Assembly (NCBI RefSeq): GCF_022832385.1
Contig: NZ_JALHLE010000007.1
Location: 124,001-188,000, forward strand
Origin: Novosphingobium album (ex Hu et al. 2023)
GTDB lineage: Bacteria; Pseudomonadota; Alphaproteobacteria; Sphingomonadales; Sphingomonadaceae
Direction: 5' to 3'
Length of the DNA: 64,000 nucleotides
This document shows positions 51,996 to 61,125 of this stretch, in pieces (positions within the stretch are counted from its first letter, which is position 1; every line of letters begins with the position of its first letter). Both the position numbers and the translations under genes were made by a program. The notes beneath the pieces are model-generated. The model saw nothing but the letters and a program-made list of their open reading frames with translations. It ran no database searches and was not told the DNA's origin.

Positions 51996-53285
51996 ATGGC
52001 CGCTCTGGCTCTTAACGATGAATTTGCGCGCCGGCATGGTCCGCTGGTCAATCGCGCGGGGGCAATCGCGACTTCGTTGTTCGACTGCGCGGCTATCGAG
52101 TTGCGCGACGCGAAGGACACTGCACCGGGCAATTCGAATGCACGCACCGTGCGTCTTGCCCGCGGACCCATGCCTGCCCTGAGCCGTGCCACCGATGGCG
52201 AAATCAGCCTGACGTACGGCGACGGCGTCAGCGAAGCCTCGCTCGCCATGCTGCTTGCCGCGATGTCCGGCCCCTCGGAGCCGATCGCTGCAGATGCCGA
52301 AAGCCTCTCGATTTTCGCGCTGGCCGACCGTCTGGCAACGAGCGACATTCCCGTCCTCATCAACGGCCCGACCGGTACCGGCAAGGAAGTGCTCAGCCGC
52401 TTCATCCATGCTCGCAGCAACCGCAGCAACGGCCCGTTCATCGCCGTCAACTGCGCAGCGATGCCGGAAGCCATGCTGGAAGCGATGCTGTTCGGCCATC
52501 AGAAGGGCGCCTTCACCGGCGCGACCCAGGCGAGCGAAGGCTTCATGCGTGCAGCTGACGGCGGCACCCTGCTGCTTGACGAAATCGCCGAGATGCCGCT
52601 GCAGCTCCAGGCCAAGCTGCTGCGCGCGCTGCAGGAACAGGAAGTCGTGCCGATCGGTGCGACCCACCCGATCAAGGTTAACGTCCGGGTAATCGCTTGC
52701 GCCAACCGTGACCTTCCGGCGGAAGTTGCCGAAGGCCGTTTCCGCGCCGACCTCTACTACCGCCTCAACGTCTTCCCGCTGACTCTGCGCCCGCTGCGCG
52801 AGCGTCCGGACGACATCGCGCCGCTGGCCTTCGCGATGACCTTGCGCCACGCACCCGATCCGGCCTGCATTCCGGTGCTGACCGAAGGCGCGCTGGCCAT
52901 GCTCAAGCTGCACCAGTGGCCGGGCAACGTCCGAGAGCTGGAAAACGTCATGCGCCGCGCGCTGCTGCTGGCCCACGGCAAGGACCTGATCGCGCCCGAA
53001 GATATCGTGTTCGACAGTCCGGCCCGCCTCGTATCCACTCCGGCGCCGACGTCGATGGAAGCGCTGGCCGCCCAGTCGGCGGCTGAAGCACCACGCCGCC
53101 TGTCGAGCGTCGTCCAGATCTCCGAAGCCCGTGCGATCATGGAAACGCTCGAGGCTTGCGGCGGCAACCGCGGTCGCGCCGCCCGCGAACTGGGCATTTC
53201 GGAACGCACCCTGCGCTACCGCCTCGCTTCGCTGCGCGAAGCCGGCATTGAGATCGGCCGCACTGCGGTCGGCGGCCGGCGATGA
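51996..53285 (+). CDS. flbD: FlbD-like sigma54-dependent enhancer-binding regulator
   Basis: 429 aa. The AAA+ core has Walker A LINGPTGTGKEVLSRFIHAR, the sigma54-contacting loop KGAFTGATQASEGFMRAADG, Walker B GGTLLLDEIAEMPLQLQAKL and the arginine fingers in RFRADLYYRLNVFPLTLRPL RERPDDI. The C-terminal Fis-type HTH is GNRGRAARELGISERTLRYR LASLREAG. The N-terminal ~100 residues do not show the receiver aspartate/lysine pattern, as in FlbD-type regulators not controlled by a cognate kinase. It directly precedes and overlaps fliE (ATGA) and heads the basal-body/export operon. Target sites are the CGGCAA motifs. Confidence 0.9.
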   Translation: MAALALNDEFARRHGPLVNRAGAIATSLFDCAAIELRDAKDTAPGNSNARTVRLARGPMPALSRATDGEISLTYGDGVSEASLAMLLAAMSGPSEPIAADAESLSIFALADRLATSDIPVLINGPTGTGKEVLSRFIHARSNRSNGPFIAVNCAAMPEAMLEAMLFGHQKGAFTGATQASEGFMRAADGGTLLLDEIAEMPLQLQAKLLRALQEQEVVPIGATHPIKVNVRVIACANRDLPAEVAEGRFRADLYYRLNVFPLTLRPLRERPDDIAPLAFAMTLRHAPDPACIPVLTEGALAMLKLHQWPGNVRELENVMRRALLLAHGKDLIAPEDIVFDSPARLVSTPAPTSMEALAAQSAAEAPRRLSSVVQISEARAIMETLEACGGNRGRAARELGISERTLRYRLASLREAGIEIGRTAVGGRR

Positions 53286-53665
53286 GCGGGATCTCGGGCA
53301 TCGGCGGTGGCGCCGGCGGTGTCCAGCAGATCATGCAAATGCGCCAGCAGATCATTCAGCGCAATGATCTGCTCAAGCAGCTGCATTCCACGCAGGGCGC
53401 CGATGCCAGCGCCGTCGCAGGCCCGGCCCAGACGCAGGAACCCGCCCAGGGTTTCGCCGACACGCTGAAAAACGCGCTCGATGGCGTGAAATCAGTGCAG
53501 GCAAAGGCAGAGGGCCTGACTGAAGCCTATCAGAAGGGTGAAGTGACCGACGTCGCCAAGGTCATGCTTGCCCGCCAGGAAGCCGGTGTTGCCTTCGAAG
53601 CAACCTTGCAGGTTCGTAACAAGCTGTTGTCCGCCTATCAGGACATCATGCGAATGGGGGTCTGA
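53282..53665 (+). CDS. fliE: FliE, MS-ring to rod junction protein
   Basis: 127 aa. The variable Gly/Gln-rich start (SGISGIGGGAGGVQQIMQMR) is followed by the family C-terminal half FADTLKNALDGVKSVQAKAE, GLTEAYQKGEVTDVAKVMLA, RQEAGVAFEATLQVRNKLLS AYQDIMRMGV, which is decisive. Start overlaps the flbD stop; six bases before fliF. Confidence 0.95.
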   Translation: MSGISGIGGGAGGVQQIMQMRQQIIQRNDLLKQLHSTQGADASAVAGPAQTQEPAQGFADTLKNALDGVKSVQAKAEGLTEAYQKGEVTDVAKVMLARQEAGVAFEATLQVRNKLLSAYQDIMRMGV

Positions 53666-53671
53666 TAAGAC

Positions 53672-55480
53672 ATGTCCGATCTCGTTCCCGCCACTCCCGA
53701 TGGTGCACCGGGCGCCGGTTTTCCAGCGTCCGGTTCCCAGGCCATCTCGATATTCGCCCCGCTCATGGACCCGGCCGGCGGTAGCGTGCTGACGCGCCTC
53801 ACGGCGTTCGGCGCCCAGCCCGCTGTCAGAAAGATGCTGCCGGCCTTCGTCGGCATCTCGGCCATTGGTGGCGCATTGCTGGCGTGGAGCGCGATGACGC
53901 CCGATCCGCAGCGCATGCTCTATGCGCAGCTGGACGACAGCGACCGCGCGGGCGTCGCAGCTTCGCTCGATCAGGCATCGATTCCCTATCACATCGACAA
54001 CTCGACCGGCGCACTCACGGTTGCCGACAGCGACTATTACAAGGCCCGGATGCTGGTGGCGTCGAACGGCTCGCTGGCATCGCCCGAAAGCGGCGACCAG
54101 GTGCTCGACAAGCTGCCGATGGGTGCCAGCCGTACGCTGGAAGGCGAACGTCTGCGCTCCGCGCGCGAGCACGACCTGCAGTTGACGATCGGCGAGATCG
54201 ACGGGGTCGAATCGGTACGTGTCCATCTGGCCGAAGGCGAAAAGTCCGTCTTCGTGCGCGACAACGTTGCGCCATCGGCATCGGTCATGGTCCGCATGAA
54301 GTCCGGGCGGCAGCTCAGCGACAGCCAGGTTTCCGCGATCGTCAATCTGGTCGCCGGCTCCGTGCCCGGCCTCTCACCCGACGCCGTCCGTGTGGTCGAT
54401 CAGCATGGCCGCCTGCTCTCCGACAGCAACGGCAACGCCGATTCCGACCGTCTCGACCTGCAGTCGCGCATGGAAAGCAAGCTGCGCGAACAGGTTTCGC
54501 AGCTGCTGCGCCCCGTACTAGGCGAAGGCAACTTCACCTCGGAGATCCAGATCGATCTCGACATGAGCGAAGTCACCGCTGCACGCGAAAGCTATGACAA
54601 GGACGGTGTGGTTCGCAGCGTATCCGAGCAACAGTCGCAGTCCACCGGAGCGAGCCAGGCGCCCATCGGCGTTCCCGGTGTGCTCTCCAACACGCCGCCG
54701 ACCGCAACGCAGGCCGTACCCGGGGCACCGCAGGGCACCCAGCCGACACCTGCCGCGACCCCGCCCACGAGCGGAGAATCTTCATCCACGCGCACCTATG
54801 AACTGGGCCGCGAGGTATCGGTCTCAAGCAACGGGCCGGGTTCGATCAAGCGCCTCTCGGTGGCCGTCGCCATCAGCGCGGATGCCATGAAGGATACCAA
54901 GCCGCAGGATCTCAGGGATCTGGAAGCACTGGTCAGTGCCGCAGTCGGCGCCGATCCCCGGCGTGGCGACCAGGTCAAGGTCGTGACCCGCAGCTTCGAG
55001 CCGGTCTCTGAAGATACCTTGCCCTTCTACGAAACCAGCTGGTTCGCGATGCTCGTGCGCTATGGCGCGGCGGTGCTCGCCGTGCTGCTTGTCCTGTTGC
55101 TGGGCGTTCGTCCGGTGGTCAATGCGCTCCGCGGCGACAAGCCGGATAACGCTGCCAAGGCGAAGAAGAGCAAGAAGGGTGCCGCCGACGAAGACGAGGA
55201 CGACGAGGAAGAAGGCGAGGACATCGCGGACAGGTCCGACGGTGAAACCGAAACGCCCGGACCGGACGGTCAGCCGGAACCGGCACCGCTGATCCACCCG
55301 AACAGCCTGCTCGGAGCGGAGGGCGTGAACATCGAGATGCACCGGTCGGACCTTCTGACCCGCCAGCTCGATCTTGCCCAGCGCCTTGTCTCCGAACAGC
55401 CCGCCAGCGCGGTCGCCGCACTGCGGCAGATGCTGCATGAACCGCCCGCCGACGATGAATCCAAGCAGGAAGCCGCGTAA
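53672..55480 (+). CDS. fliF: MS-ring protein FliF
   Basis: 602 aa. Two membrane helices (near residue 50: MLPAFVGISAIGGALLAW; near 460: MLVRYGAAVLAVLLVLLLGV) flank a periplasmic ring-building domain with LYAQLDDSDRAGVAASLDQA, LEGERLRSAREHDLQLTIGE, VRVHLAEGEKSVFVRDNVAP and QVSAIVNLVAGSVPGLSPDA. A Pro/Thr/Gln loop (GVPGVLSNTPPTATQAVPGA) and an acidic cytoplasmic stretch (ADEDEDDEEEGEDIADRSDG) precede the FliG-binding C-terminus. Stop overlaps the fliG ATG (TAATG). Confidence 0.96.
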   Translation: MSDLVPATPDGAPGAGFPASGSQAISIFAPLMDPAGGSVLTRLTAFGAQPAVRKMLPAFVGISAIGGALLAWSAMTPDPQRMLYAQLDDSDRAGVAASLDQASIPYHIDNSTGALTVADSDYYKARMLVASNGSLASPESGDQVLDKLPMGASRTLEGERLRSAREHDLQLTIGEIDGVESVRVHLAEGEKSVFVRDNVAPSASVMVRMKSGRQLSDSQVSAIVNLVAGSVPGLSPDAVRVVDQHGRLLSDSNGNADSDRLDLQSRMESKLREQVSQLLRPVLGEGNFTSEIQIDLDMSEVTAARESYDKDGVVRSVSEQQSQSTGASQAPIGVPGVLSNTPPTATQAVPGAPQGTQPTPAATPPTSGESSSTRTYELGREVSVSSNGPGSIKRLSVAVAISADAMKDTKPQDLRDLEALVSAAVGADPRRGDQVKVVTRSFEPVSEDTLPFYETSWFAMLVRYGAAVLAVLLVLLLGVRPVVNALRGDKPDNAAKAKKSKKGAADEDEDDEEEGEDIADRSDGETETPGPDGQPEPAPLIHPNSLLGAEGVNIEMHRSDLLTRQLDLAQRLVSEQPASAVAALRQMLHEPPADDESKQEAA

Positions 55481-56487
55481 TGAGTGAAGTCGTTCCCCTG
55501 CGCGCGTCCGACAGCGCCGCGGTCATGATGATGCTGCTGGCCGAAGACCAGACAGCCCGCATTCTCTCCGAACTGGAACCGGACGAGCTGCGCATGCTCG
55601 GCGAAAAGATGTGCGCTCTCGGCGAGATCAGCCCGGAGATCATCGCCCAGGCCATCACCGGCTTCGTCGAAAAGACCGAGAAGCTCGGCCTCGTCGCGCA
55701 CAACCGCGTAGGTCAGGTCCGCTCGATGATGCACCGCGCCATCGGCGAAGTTAAGACCGAGAACCTGATGCGCCGCATCGTGCCAGAGCAACCCAAGACC
55801 TCGACGCTGGAACTGGCGCGCTGGCTCAATGCTGAAGCCCTGGTACCGCTCGTCAAGGACGAGCATCCGCAAACCATCGCCGTCCTGCTTATCCAGCTCG
55901 ACCCCGAAGTCGCGGCCGAAGTACTGCATTCACTTCCGGCCGAGATCCAGCCGCAAATCATCCACCGCATCGCCACGCTGGGCCCGGTTGCCCCCCCTGC
56001 GCTGGAAATGCTCGAAGAACTTCTCAACCAGCGTATCACCGAATGCCACGGCCAGCGTCCGCTCCAGATGGGCGGCGCACACGAGGCTGCCGAGATCATC
56101 AACGGCACGGGCAAGGTCACCGAAAAACGGATCATGAGCGAGCTGAGCAAACTCGACAAGCCGATGGCCAAGAGGATCGAGGAAGAAATGTTCAAGTTCG
56201 AGCACCTCTTCGTGCTCGAACCGATGGCCATGGGTGCCCTGCTGCGCGATGTGCCGAGCGACGCCCTGATCGATGCCCTGAAGGGCATCGGCGAGGAAGA
56301 ACGCAACTTCTTCTTCCGCGCCATGTCGAGCCGCGCAGCCGACGGCGTGAAGGACGAGATCGCCGCACGCGGTCGCACCAAGCTGTCCGACGTCGTCGCG
56401 GCGCAGAAGGAGATCGTGACGATCGCCCGCAAGCTCGCGGCAGAAGGCACGATCGTGTTCGGCTCGGGCGACGACGATTATGTCTGA
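55480..56487 (+). CDS. fliG: Rotor/switch protein FliG
   Basis: 335 aa. Converts stator force into torque. FliG domains in order: N-domain (SAAVMMMLLAEDQTARILSE, LEPDELRMLGEKMCALGEIS), middle (KDEHPQTIAVLLIQLDPEVA, AEVLHSLPAEIQPQIIHRIA with an EHPQT motif) and C-terminal torque helix (LRDVPSDALIDALKGIGEEE, RNFFFRAMSSRAADGVKDEI, AARGRTKLSDVVAAQKEIV). Overlaps fliF and fliH. Confidence 0.96.
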   Translation: MSEVVPLRASDSAAVMMMLLAEDQTARILSELEPDELRMLGEKMCALGEISPEIIAQAITGFVEKTEKLGLVAHNRVGQVRSMMHRAIGEVKTENLMRRIVPEQPKTSTLELARWLNAEALVPLVKDEHPQTIAVLLIQLDPEVAAEVLHSLPAEIQPQIIHRIATLGPVAPPALEMLEELLNQRITECHGQRPLQMGGAHEAAEIINGTGKVTEKRIMSELSKLDKPMAKRIEEEMFKFEHLFVLEPMAMGALLRDVPSDALIDALKGIGEEERNFFFRAMSSRAADGVKDEIAARGRTKLSDVVAAQKEIVTIARKLAAEGTIVFGSGDDDYV

Positions 56488-57136
56488 CCTCGGCTTTCCC
56501 TTACCGAAACCCGAATTCAATCTGCTCGAGGTTTTCGCCAAACCGCGCGGGTTCCGGCCGGACAAGCGTTTCGAGGCGCTGCAGGATGAGCACGAACCGG
56601 AGCAGCCCCCCCCAACCGAGCCGGAACCGGCGCCTGAGCCGGTGCCCGAACCGGAAGAAGAACGACCCGACCCGGTTGCCGAGGCCTTTGCCCAGGGATT
56701 TTCCGCCGGTCACGAGCATGCACAGTCCGAAGCGGAAGCCCGCGCCGCTGCAGACGCGGCTGCATTCGAGGGGCTGAAGCTGGCTTTCGGGCGGCTCGAT
56801 GCGACCCTCGAAGAAGAACTGCGCCTGCGCCTGCGTGATACGGTAGTTGCCCTGTGCGAGGCCGCTCTGGCACCGCTCGCCATAGACGAGGACGCGCTGG
56901 TGCGCCGCATCACGCGTGCGGCGTCGATGCTGGCACGGGCCGACGACGAGCGCCTGATCCGCCTGCATCCTGATGACATCAAGCTGATCGCGCCGCGCCT
57001 TTCCCGGGAATGGCACGTCAAGGCCGATCCCACTCTTGAACGCGGCACCGTGCGCATCGACAGCCAGAACGGCGGCGTCGAGGACGGCCCCGCAACCTGG
57101 CGCCTCGCCATAACAGAGGCCATGCACGAATGCTGA
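56480..57136 (+). CDS. fliH: Export ATPase regulator FliH
   Basis: 218 aa. An acidic Pro/Glu stretch (EHEPEQPPPTEPEPAPEPVP) near the N-terminus, then a coiled-coil (FSAGHEHAQSEAEARAAADA, FEGLKLAFGRLDATLEEELR) and a C-terminal domain related to the ATP-synthase delta stalk (LIRLHPDDIKLIAPRLSREW, HVKADPTLERGTVRIDSQNG). Overlaps fliG upstream and fliI downstream. Fits family and position. Confidence 0.9.
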   Translation: MSDLGFPLPKPEFNLLEVFAKPRGFRPDKRFEALQDEHEPEQPPPTEPEPAPEPVPEPEEERPDPVAEAFAQGFSAGHEHAQSEAEARAAADAAAFEGLKLAFGRLDATLEEELRLRLRDTVVALCEAALAPLAIDEDALVRRITRAASMLARADDERLIRLHPDDIKLIAPRLSREWHVKADPTLERGTVRIDSQNGGVEDGPATWRLAITEAMHEC

Positions 57137-58452
57137 AGCTCTGGGATTCCATCCTGACCGACATGTCCGGCGAGCAGATCGACCTGACTCCGCGACGGTT
57201 CGGCCGGGTTGTCGCCTGCGACGGCGGCCTGTTGGAAGTGAGCGGCCTGTCGGTGCCGGTCGGCGGGATGTGCCACATCGCCCATCGCGGCAACCGTTCG
57301 ATTTCGGCCGAAGTCATCGGCTTTCGCAACGGCCGCACCATGATGATGCTGCTGGGCGACACGATCATGCTGCGCCCCGGTGCGCGGGTCTGCCCGCAGG
57401 GGCGGCCCGGCATGTTGCCTGTGGGCGAAGGTTTCCTCGGCCGCGCGGTCGACGGCGAGGGCTTGCCCATAGATGGCGGCCCGCCGATCCACACCCGGAT
57501 GGAATGGCCCGCCGGCGGCGTTCGCACTTCCGCGCTGGACCGCAGCCCGGTGCGCGAGACCTTCGACACCGGCGTCCGTTCGCTCAACGCGCTCACGACC
57601 TTCGGCGTCGGCCAGCGCATCGGCGTCATGGCCGGTTCCGGTGTCGGCAAGTCGGTGCTGATCGACATGATCGCGCGCGGCTCCAGCGCCGACATCGTCA
57701 TTGTCGGCCTGATCGGCGAACGTGCACGCGAGGTCTCGGACTTCGTCGAGCGGCACATGAATGCCGAGAAGAAGGACAAGACGGTCGTCGTTGCAGTCCC
57801 GGCCGACCACGCGCCGAACCTGCGCCTGCGCGGCGCGATGCTGGCTACCTCGATGGCCGAACACTTCCGCGCGCAGGGCAAGAAGGTCCTGCTCATCATG
57901 GACAGCCTCACCCGCGTCGCCCACGCCGCGCGCGAGATCGGCCTGCTGCTGGGCGAGCCCGGCGCGGCGCGCGGCTATCCGCCTTCGGCCCTCGCCACGA
58001 TCACCAAGCTGGTCGAGCGCGCAGGCAATTCGGCCGCGACCGGCGGCTCGGTGACGGGTCTCTACACAGTGCTCGCCGACGGTGACAACCAGGATGACCC
58101 GGTGGTCGACACCGCGCGGTCGATCCTCGACGGCCATATCGTGCTCTCGCGCGCCCTTGCCCAGCGCGGCCAGTACCCGGCCGTCGACATCGCCGCCTCG
58201 CTCAGCCGCGTGATGAACGATATCGTGCCACAGCAGCATCAGGACCTGGCACGCGAATTCCGCGCGCTGACCGCCAGCTACGAAGCCAACCGCGATCTCG
58301 TGCTGATGGGGGCCTATCGTGCCGGAGCCGATCACAAGCTGGACCGCGCCATCGCCATGCACGACCTGTTGAGCGCGTTCCTGAGCCAGTCGGCCAGGGA
58401 AACGATCAATCTCGAAGACAGCGCCGCGCAACTGGTGGCGCTATTGGGATGA
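57130..58452 (+). CDS. fliI: Flagellar export ATPase FliI
   Basis: 440 aa. Rotary-type ATPase of the export apparatus. Walker A is IGVMAGSGVGKSVLIDMIAR, followed by IVGLIGERAREVSDFVERHM, Walker B KKVLLIMDSLTRVAHAAREI and GEPGAARGYPPSALATITKL VERAGN. QRGQYPAVDIAASLSRVMND closes the beta-subunit-like region. ATG 57130 overlaps the fliH stop. Ends at 58452; a 37-base gap precedes fliJ. Confidence 0.96.
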   Translation: MLKLWDSILTDMSGEQIDLTPRRFGRVVACDGGLLEVSGLSVPVGGMCHIAHRGNRSISAEVIGFRNGRTMMMLLGDTIMLRPGARVCPQGRPGMLPVGEGFLGRAVDGEGLPIDGGPPIHTRMEWPAGGVRTSALDRSPVRETFDTGVRSLNALTTFGVGQRIGVMAGSGVGKSVLIDMIARGSSADIVIVGLIGERAREVSDFVERHMNAEKKDKTVVVAVPADHAPNLRLRGAMLATSMAEHFRAQGKKVLLIMDSLTRVAHAAREIGLLLGEPGAARGYPPSALATITKLVERAGNSAATGGSVTGLYTVLADGDNQDDPVVDTARSILDGHIVLSRALAQRGQYPAVDIAASLSRVMNDIVPQQHQDLAREFRALTASYEANRDLVLMGAYRAGADHKLDRAIAMHDLLSAFLSQSARETINLEDSAAQLVALLG

Positions 58453-58489
58453 CGGCATTGCACGCCACGCTTAGACCCGGGATCGGTCC

Positions 58490-58915
58490 GTGAAAGAAGA
58501 GAAGCAACGCCTCGCCCGGCTGAAGCGGCTCGAAAAGATCCGGGCCATCGCGAAGCAGACGGCAGCCGCCGAGGCAGCCCAGGCCGAAAGCACCTTCACG
58601 CAACTGCGCGCGCTGTCCGAACGCACCCGGCGCATGGCGTCCGACTATGCCAGCCGCCGCGAAGCGGTCGATGGCGCCGCGCTTCACCAGCTCGGACGCT
58701 TCGTCGTCGGGTTGCAGGCCCTCAGCCGCACCACGGACGGCGACGCCCTGCGCGCGCAGTCGATCGCCGATGCCAAGCAGCGGGAACTGGCAGAGGCCGA
58801 ACGCCGCCGTGCGGCCATCGAAGAGCGTGCCGAATTGCAGGCCCGGCTGATCGCAAAGGCCTCTGAACAGCCTGTTCTCACAAGCAGAAAGGGATCTGGC
58901 ACGGATCTTGATTAA
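58490..58915 (+). CDS. fliJ: FliJ export chaperone (rotor stalk)
   Basis: 141-aa, nearly all coiled-coil: EKQRLARLKRLEKIRAIAKQ, TAAAEAAQAESTFTQLRALS, AKQRELAEAERRRAAIEERA. FliJ sequences vary greatly, and the call rests on position after fliI, size, and coiled-coil composition. GTG start at 58490. Its last codons overlap a sigma54-like sequence (58897-58911). Confidence 0.82.
   Translation: MKEEKQRLARLKRLEKIRAIAKQTAAAEAAQAESTFTQLRALSERTRRMASDYASRREAVDGAALHQLGRFVVGLQALSRTTDGDALRAQSIADAKQRELAEAERRRAAIEERAELQARLIAKASEQPVLTSRKGSGTDLD
58897..58911 (+). promoter_or_regulatory. Possible internal sigma54 promoter before fliK
   Basis: TGGCACGGATCTTGA matches TGGCAC-N5-TTGC except for the last base of the -12 box. 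It is at the end of fliJ and would start transcription near 58923, 27 bases before the fliK ATG, the same spacing as the confirmed-looking sigma54 promoters of this window. The coding constraint of fliJ makes chance less easy to exclude. Confidence 0.35.
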
Positions 58916-58949
58916 CGTTCTGCGAAGACAGAACAAGGACCCGTTCCAC

Positions 58950-60485
58950 ATGATCCAAGCTGCTGCCACCTCATCCTCCGCCGGCCACACGCAGGCCGCG
59001 GGCAAAGCGCACGGCGCGGCCGTGAACGCTGCGGGATCGGGCAGCTTTTCTGCGCTTCTTGATCTTTCCGGCGGCCTTGAGGCAGCGCCCGCGGAAGCCG
59101 AGCCCGCCACCGAAGCCGACGCCAGCACTGCCCTTGCAGCGCTCCTGTCGCCGGTTGCCGCCGGCAATACCGGCAAGGCCACCGGCAAAACCTTGCCGGG
59201 TGCCAATGGCGATGCTGCCGCAGGCACCGATGGCGAAGCCGACGCCGACACCGATGGAGAAACGGCATCGCTCGAAGCCACCCCAGACGCGGCGGTCATG
59301 TCCCTTGCGCTCGCCGGTGTCCTGCCTCTTGCTGACAGGCCGCTTCCCGGCGCCGGGGCGACAACGGCCAGACAGTCCCCGGCCGCCGGCACATCCACGC
59401 AATCGGCAGCCCGCCTGATGACGGGAACCGCTGCAGTCACGGCGACATCTGCCTCCACCCGGCAGGCAACGGCCCTGCCCACACACGCGCAGGCACAGGG
59501 GCAGGCTCCGGCTTCTTCCAATGGCACCGTGAATGCCCCCACCATCCCCGACGTCGCGCTGGCCCCGGTGACGGTCGTTGCCGAGCAGCCGGCAGCCGCC
59601 TCCACAACGGCAAGCGATGCCGTGCCGGCCATCGCTGCGCAGCTCGCCACGCGCCCCCAAGTCGGCGCAGCCGGCTCGCCCACGGCACAGCCATCGGAGC
59701 TGCAGGCCCAACAATCAGCCCAAACCGTACAGCCCGCGCAACAGGCACAGGCCGTTCAGACCCTGCAGCCTGCTCAGGGCAACGCCGCGTCATTCAACCC
59801 GCGCGTCGCGCGCACCGGGACGGATCAACCCGAAGCCGGATCTCTCAAGACTTCCGCCAAGCTTGAGGGTTCTGCACAAACGGAACAGGCATCGCCGCTG
59901 GCCCGCATGATCGAGCCCGCACAGGCCGCCGCGGCAGCACCGGCGACGCCCGACACCATTCCGGCGCCAGTTGCCACGAGCGCATCTGCCGCAAGCGGAT
60001 CGGTGGACGGCCCTCAGGACTTCTCAACGCTCGTCTCGCGCCTTGCGGAAGCCCGTGAGGCCGCAAACCCGCATGTCGTCAAGACGGCAATCAATCACGC
60101 TGAATTTGGCCAGATTTCGCTACAATTCCGCCACGAGGACAAAGCCCTTTCCGTCACCATGGTGAACGCCGACCCGGGCTTCACCAGCGCCGTCCACGCG
60201 GCCGCGAACGCCTCGCTCGCAGGCGGATCGAATGGAAACGGCAGTGATTCCCCGCAGCAGCAACAGCAGTACACCCCGGCTTCCTCGCAGAACCAAGCGG
60301 CGGCGAACGGCGCCGGTGCAGGAATGGGCAACGGGGCCGGACAGAATTCGCAGGCACGCGCCGATCAGGCCGAGCAATCGATGAACCGCGGACAGGGAAC
60401 GGCATCCCTCCCGCATGATCAGGAGGCGTCCGCGCCCGGCCAGTCCCGGGACGGCACCCGGCGCGCCGGCGGCATCTACGCCTGA
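58950..60485 (+). CDS. fliK: Hook-length control protein FliK
   Basis: 511 aa. A long Ala/Thr/Gln/Pro-rich ruler region, then the C-terminal Flg_hook domain around residue 365: TAINHAEFGQISLQFRHEDK, ALSVTMVNADPGFTSAVHAA. FliK measures hook length and switches export to filament substrates. The ATG at 58950 is chosen over an in-frame TTG at 58908. The protein is long although its hook subunit FlgE is short. Gly/Asn/Gln-rich tail. Confidence 0.85.
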   Translation: MIQAAATSSSAGHTQAAGKAHGAAVNAAGSGSFSALLDLSGGLEAAPAEAEPATEADASTALAALLSPVAAGNTGKATGKTLPGANGDAAAGTDGEADADTDGETASLEATPDAAVMSLALAGVLPLADRPLPGAGATTARQSPAAGTSTQSAARLMTGTAAVTATSASTRQATALPTHAQAQGQAPASSNGTVNAPTIPDVALAPVTVVAEQPAAASTTASDAVPAIAAQLATRPQVGAAGSPTAQPSELQAQQSAQTVQPAQQAQAVQTLQPAQGNAASFNPRVARTGTDQPEAGSLKTSAKLEGSAQTEQASPLARMIEPAQAAAAAPATPDTIPAPVATSASAASGSVDGPQDFSTLVSRLAEAREAANPHVVKTAINHAEFGQISLQFRHEDKALSVTMVNADPGFTSAVHAAANASLAGGSNGNGSDSPQQQQQYTPASSQNQAAANGAGAGMGNGAGQNSQARADQAEQSMNRGQGTASLPHDQEASAPGQSRDGTRRAGGIYA

Positions 60486-60511
60486 TCGTTTCGAATACCA
60501 GGGGAATTTAG

Positions 60512-61105
60512 ATGAGTGACAAGCTGAAGGACAAGGACGCCAAGGGCAAAGGCGGCAAGGGCAAGCTGATGCTGATCCTTGTCGCTGTGGGCATGCTCGC
60601 AATCGGCGGCGGCGGCGTGCTTGCCCTCGTCGCGACCGGCATGATCGGCGGCAGCCATGCCAGCACGCCAAAAGAACGCGGTCCCCAACTCGTCCGCAAG
60701 GGCGAGGAAGACCCCTACATGCCCAAGCCCAAGGAAGGCGAGAGCGAAAGCTCGGACATGGAAGTGGCAGGCGAAGGCGGCGATGAATACCGCACCGCCT
60801 ACTACACCTTCTCCGAAGACTTCACGTCGAACCTCAAGGACTCCGACGCATTGATCCAGACCAGTCTGGCCTGCTCGACCCGCCGTGATGGCCGTGTGCT
60901 GATGTGGCTGAAGAAGCACGAACTGGCGATCCGCTCGCAGATCCTGCAGATCCTCGCCGATACGCCCGAAGATGACGTCTACACGATACAGGGCAAAAAC
61001 AAGCTGCAGACGCGCATGACGGCAGCGATCAACAAGGTCCTGATCCAGAAGGAAGGCTTCGGCGGCGTGGACGCCGTCTACTTCCGCAGCTTCATCATCC
61101 AGTGA
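60512..61105 (+). CDS. fliL: Stator-associated protein FliL
   Basis: 197 aa. Short basic Lys/Asp cytoplasmic end (SDKLKDKDAKGKGGKGKLML), one membrane helix (MLILVAVGMLAIGGGGVLAL VAT), an acidic linker and a periplasmic stomatin-like domain, EYRTAYYTFSEDFTSNLKDS, DALIQTSLACSTRRDG, IRSQILQILADTPEDDVYTI. It supports the MotAB stator. GGGGAATTTAG site before the ATG. Confidence 0.9.
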   Translation: MSDKLKDKDAKGKGGKGKLMLILVAVGMLAIGGGGVLALVATGMIGGSHASTPKERGPQLVRKGEEDPYMPKPKEGESESSDMEVAGEGGDEYRTAYYTFSEDFTSNLKDSDALIQTSLACSTRRDGRVLMWLKKHELAIRSQILQILADTPEDDVYTIQGKNKLQTRMTAAINKVLIQKEGFGGVDAVYFRSFIIQ

Positions 61106-61125
61106 TCGGACCTGACTGAACCGCC

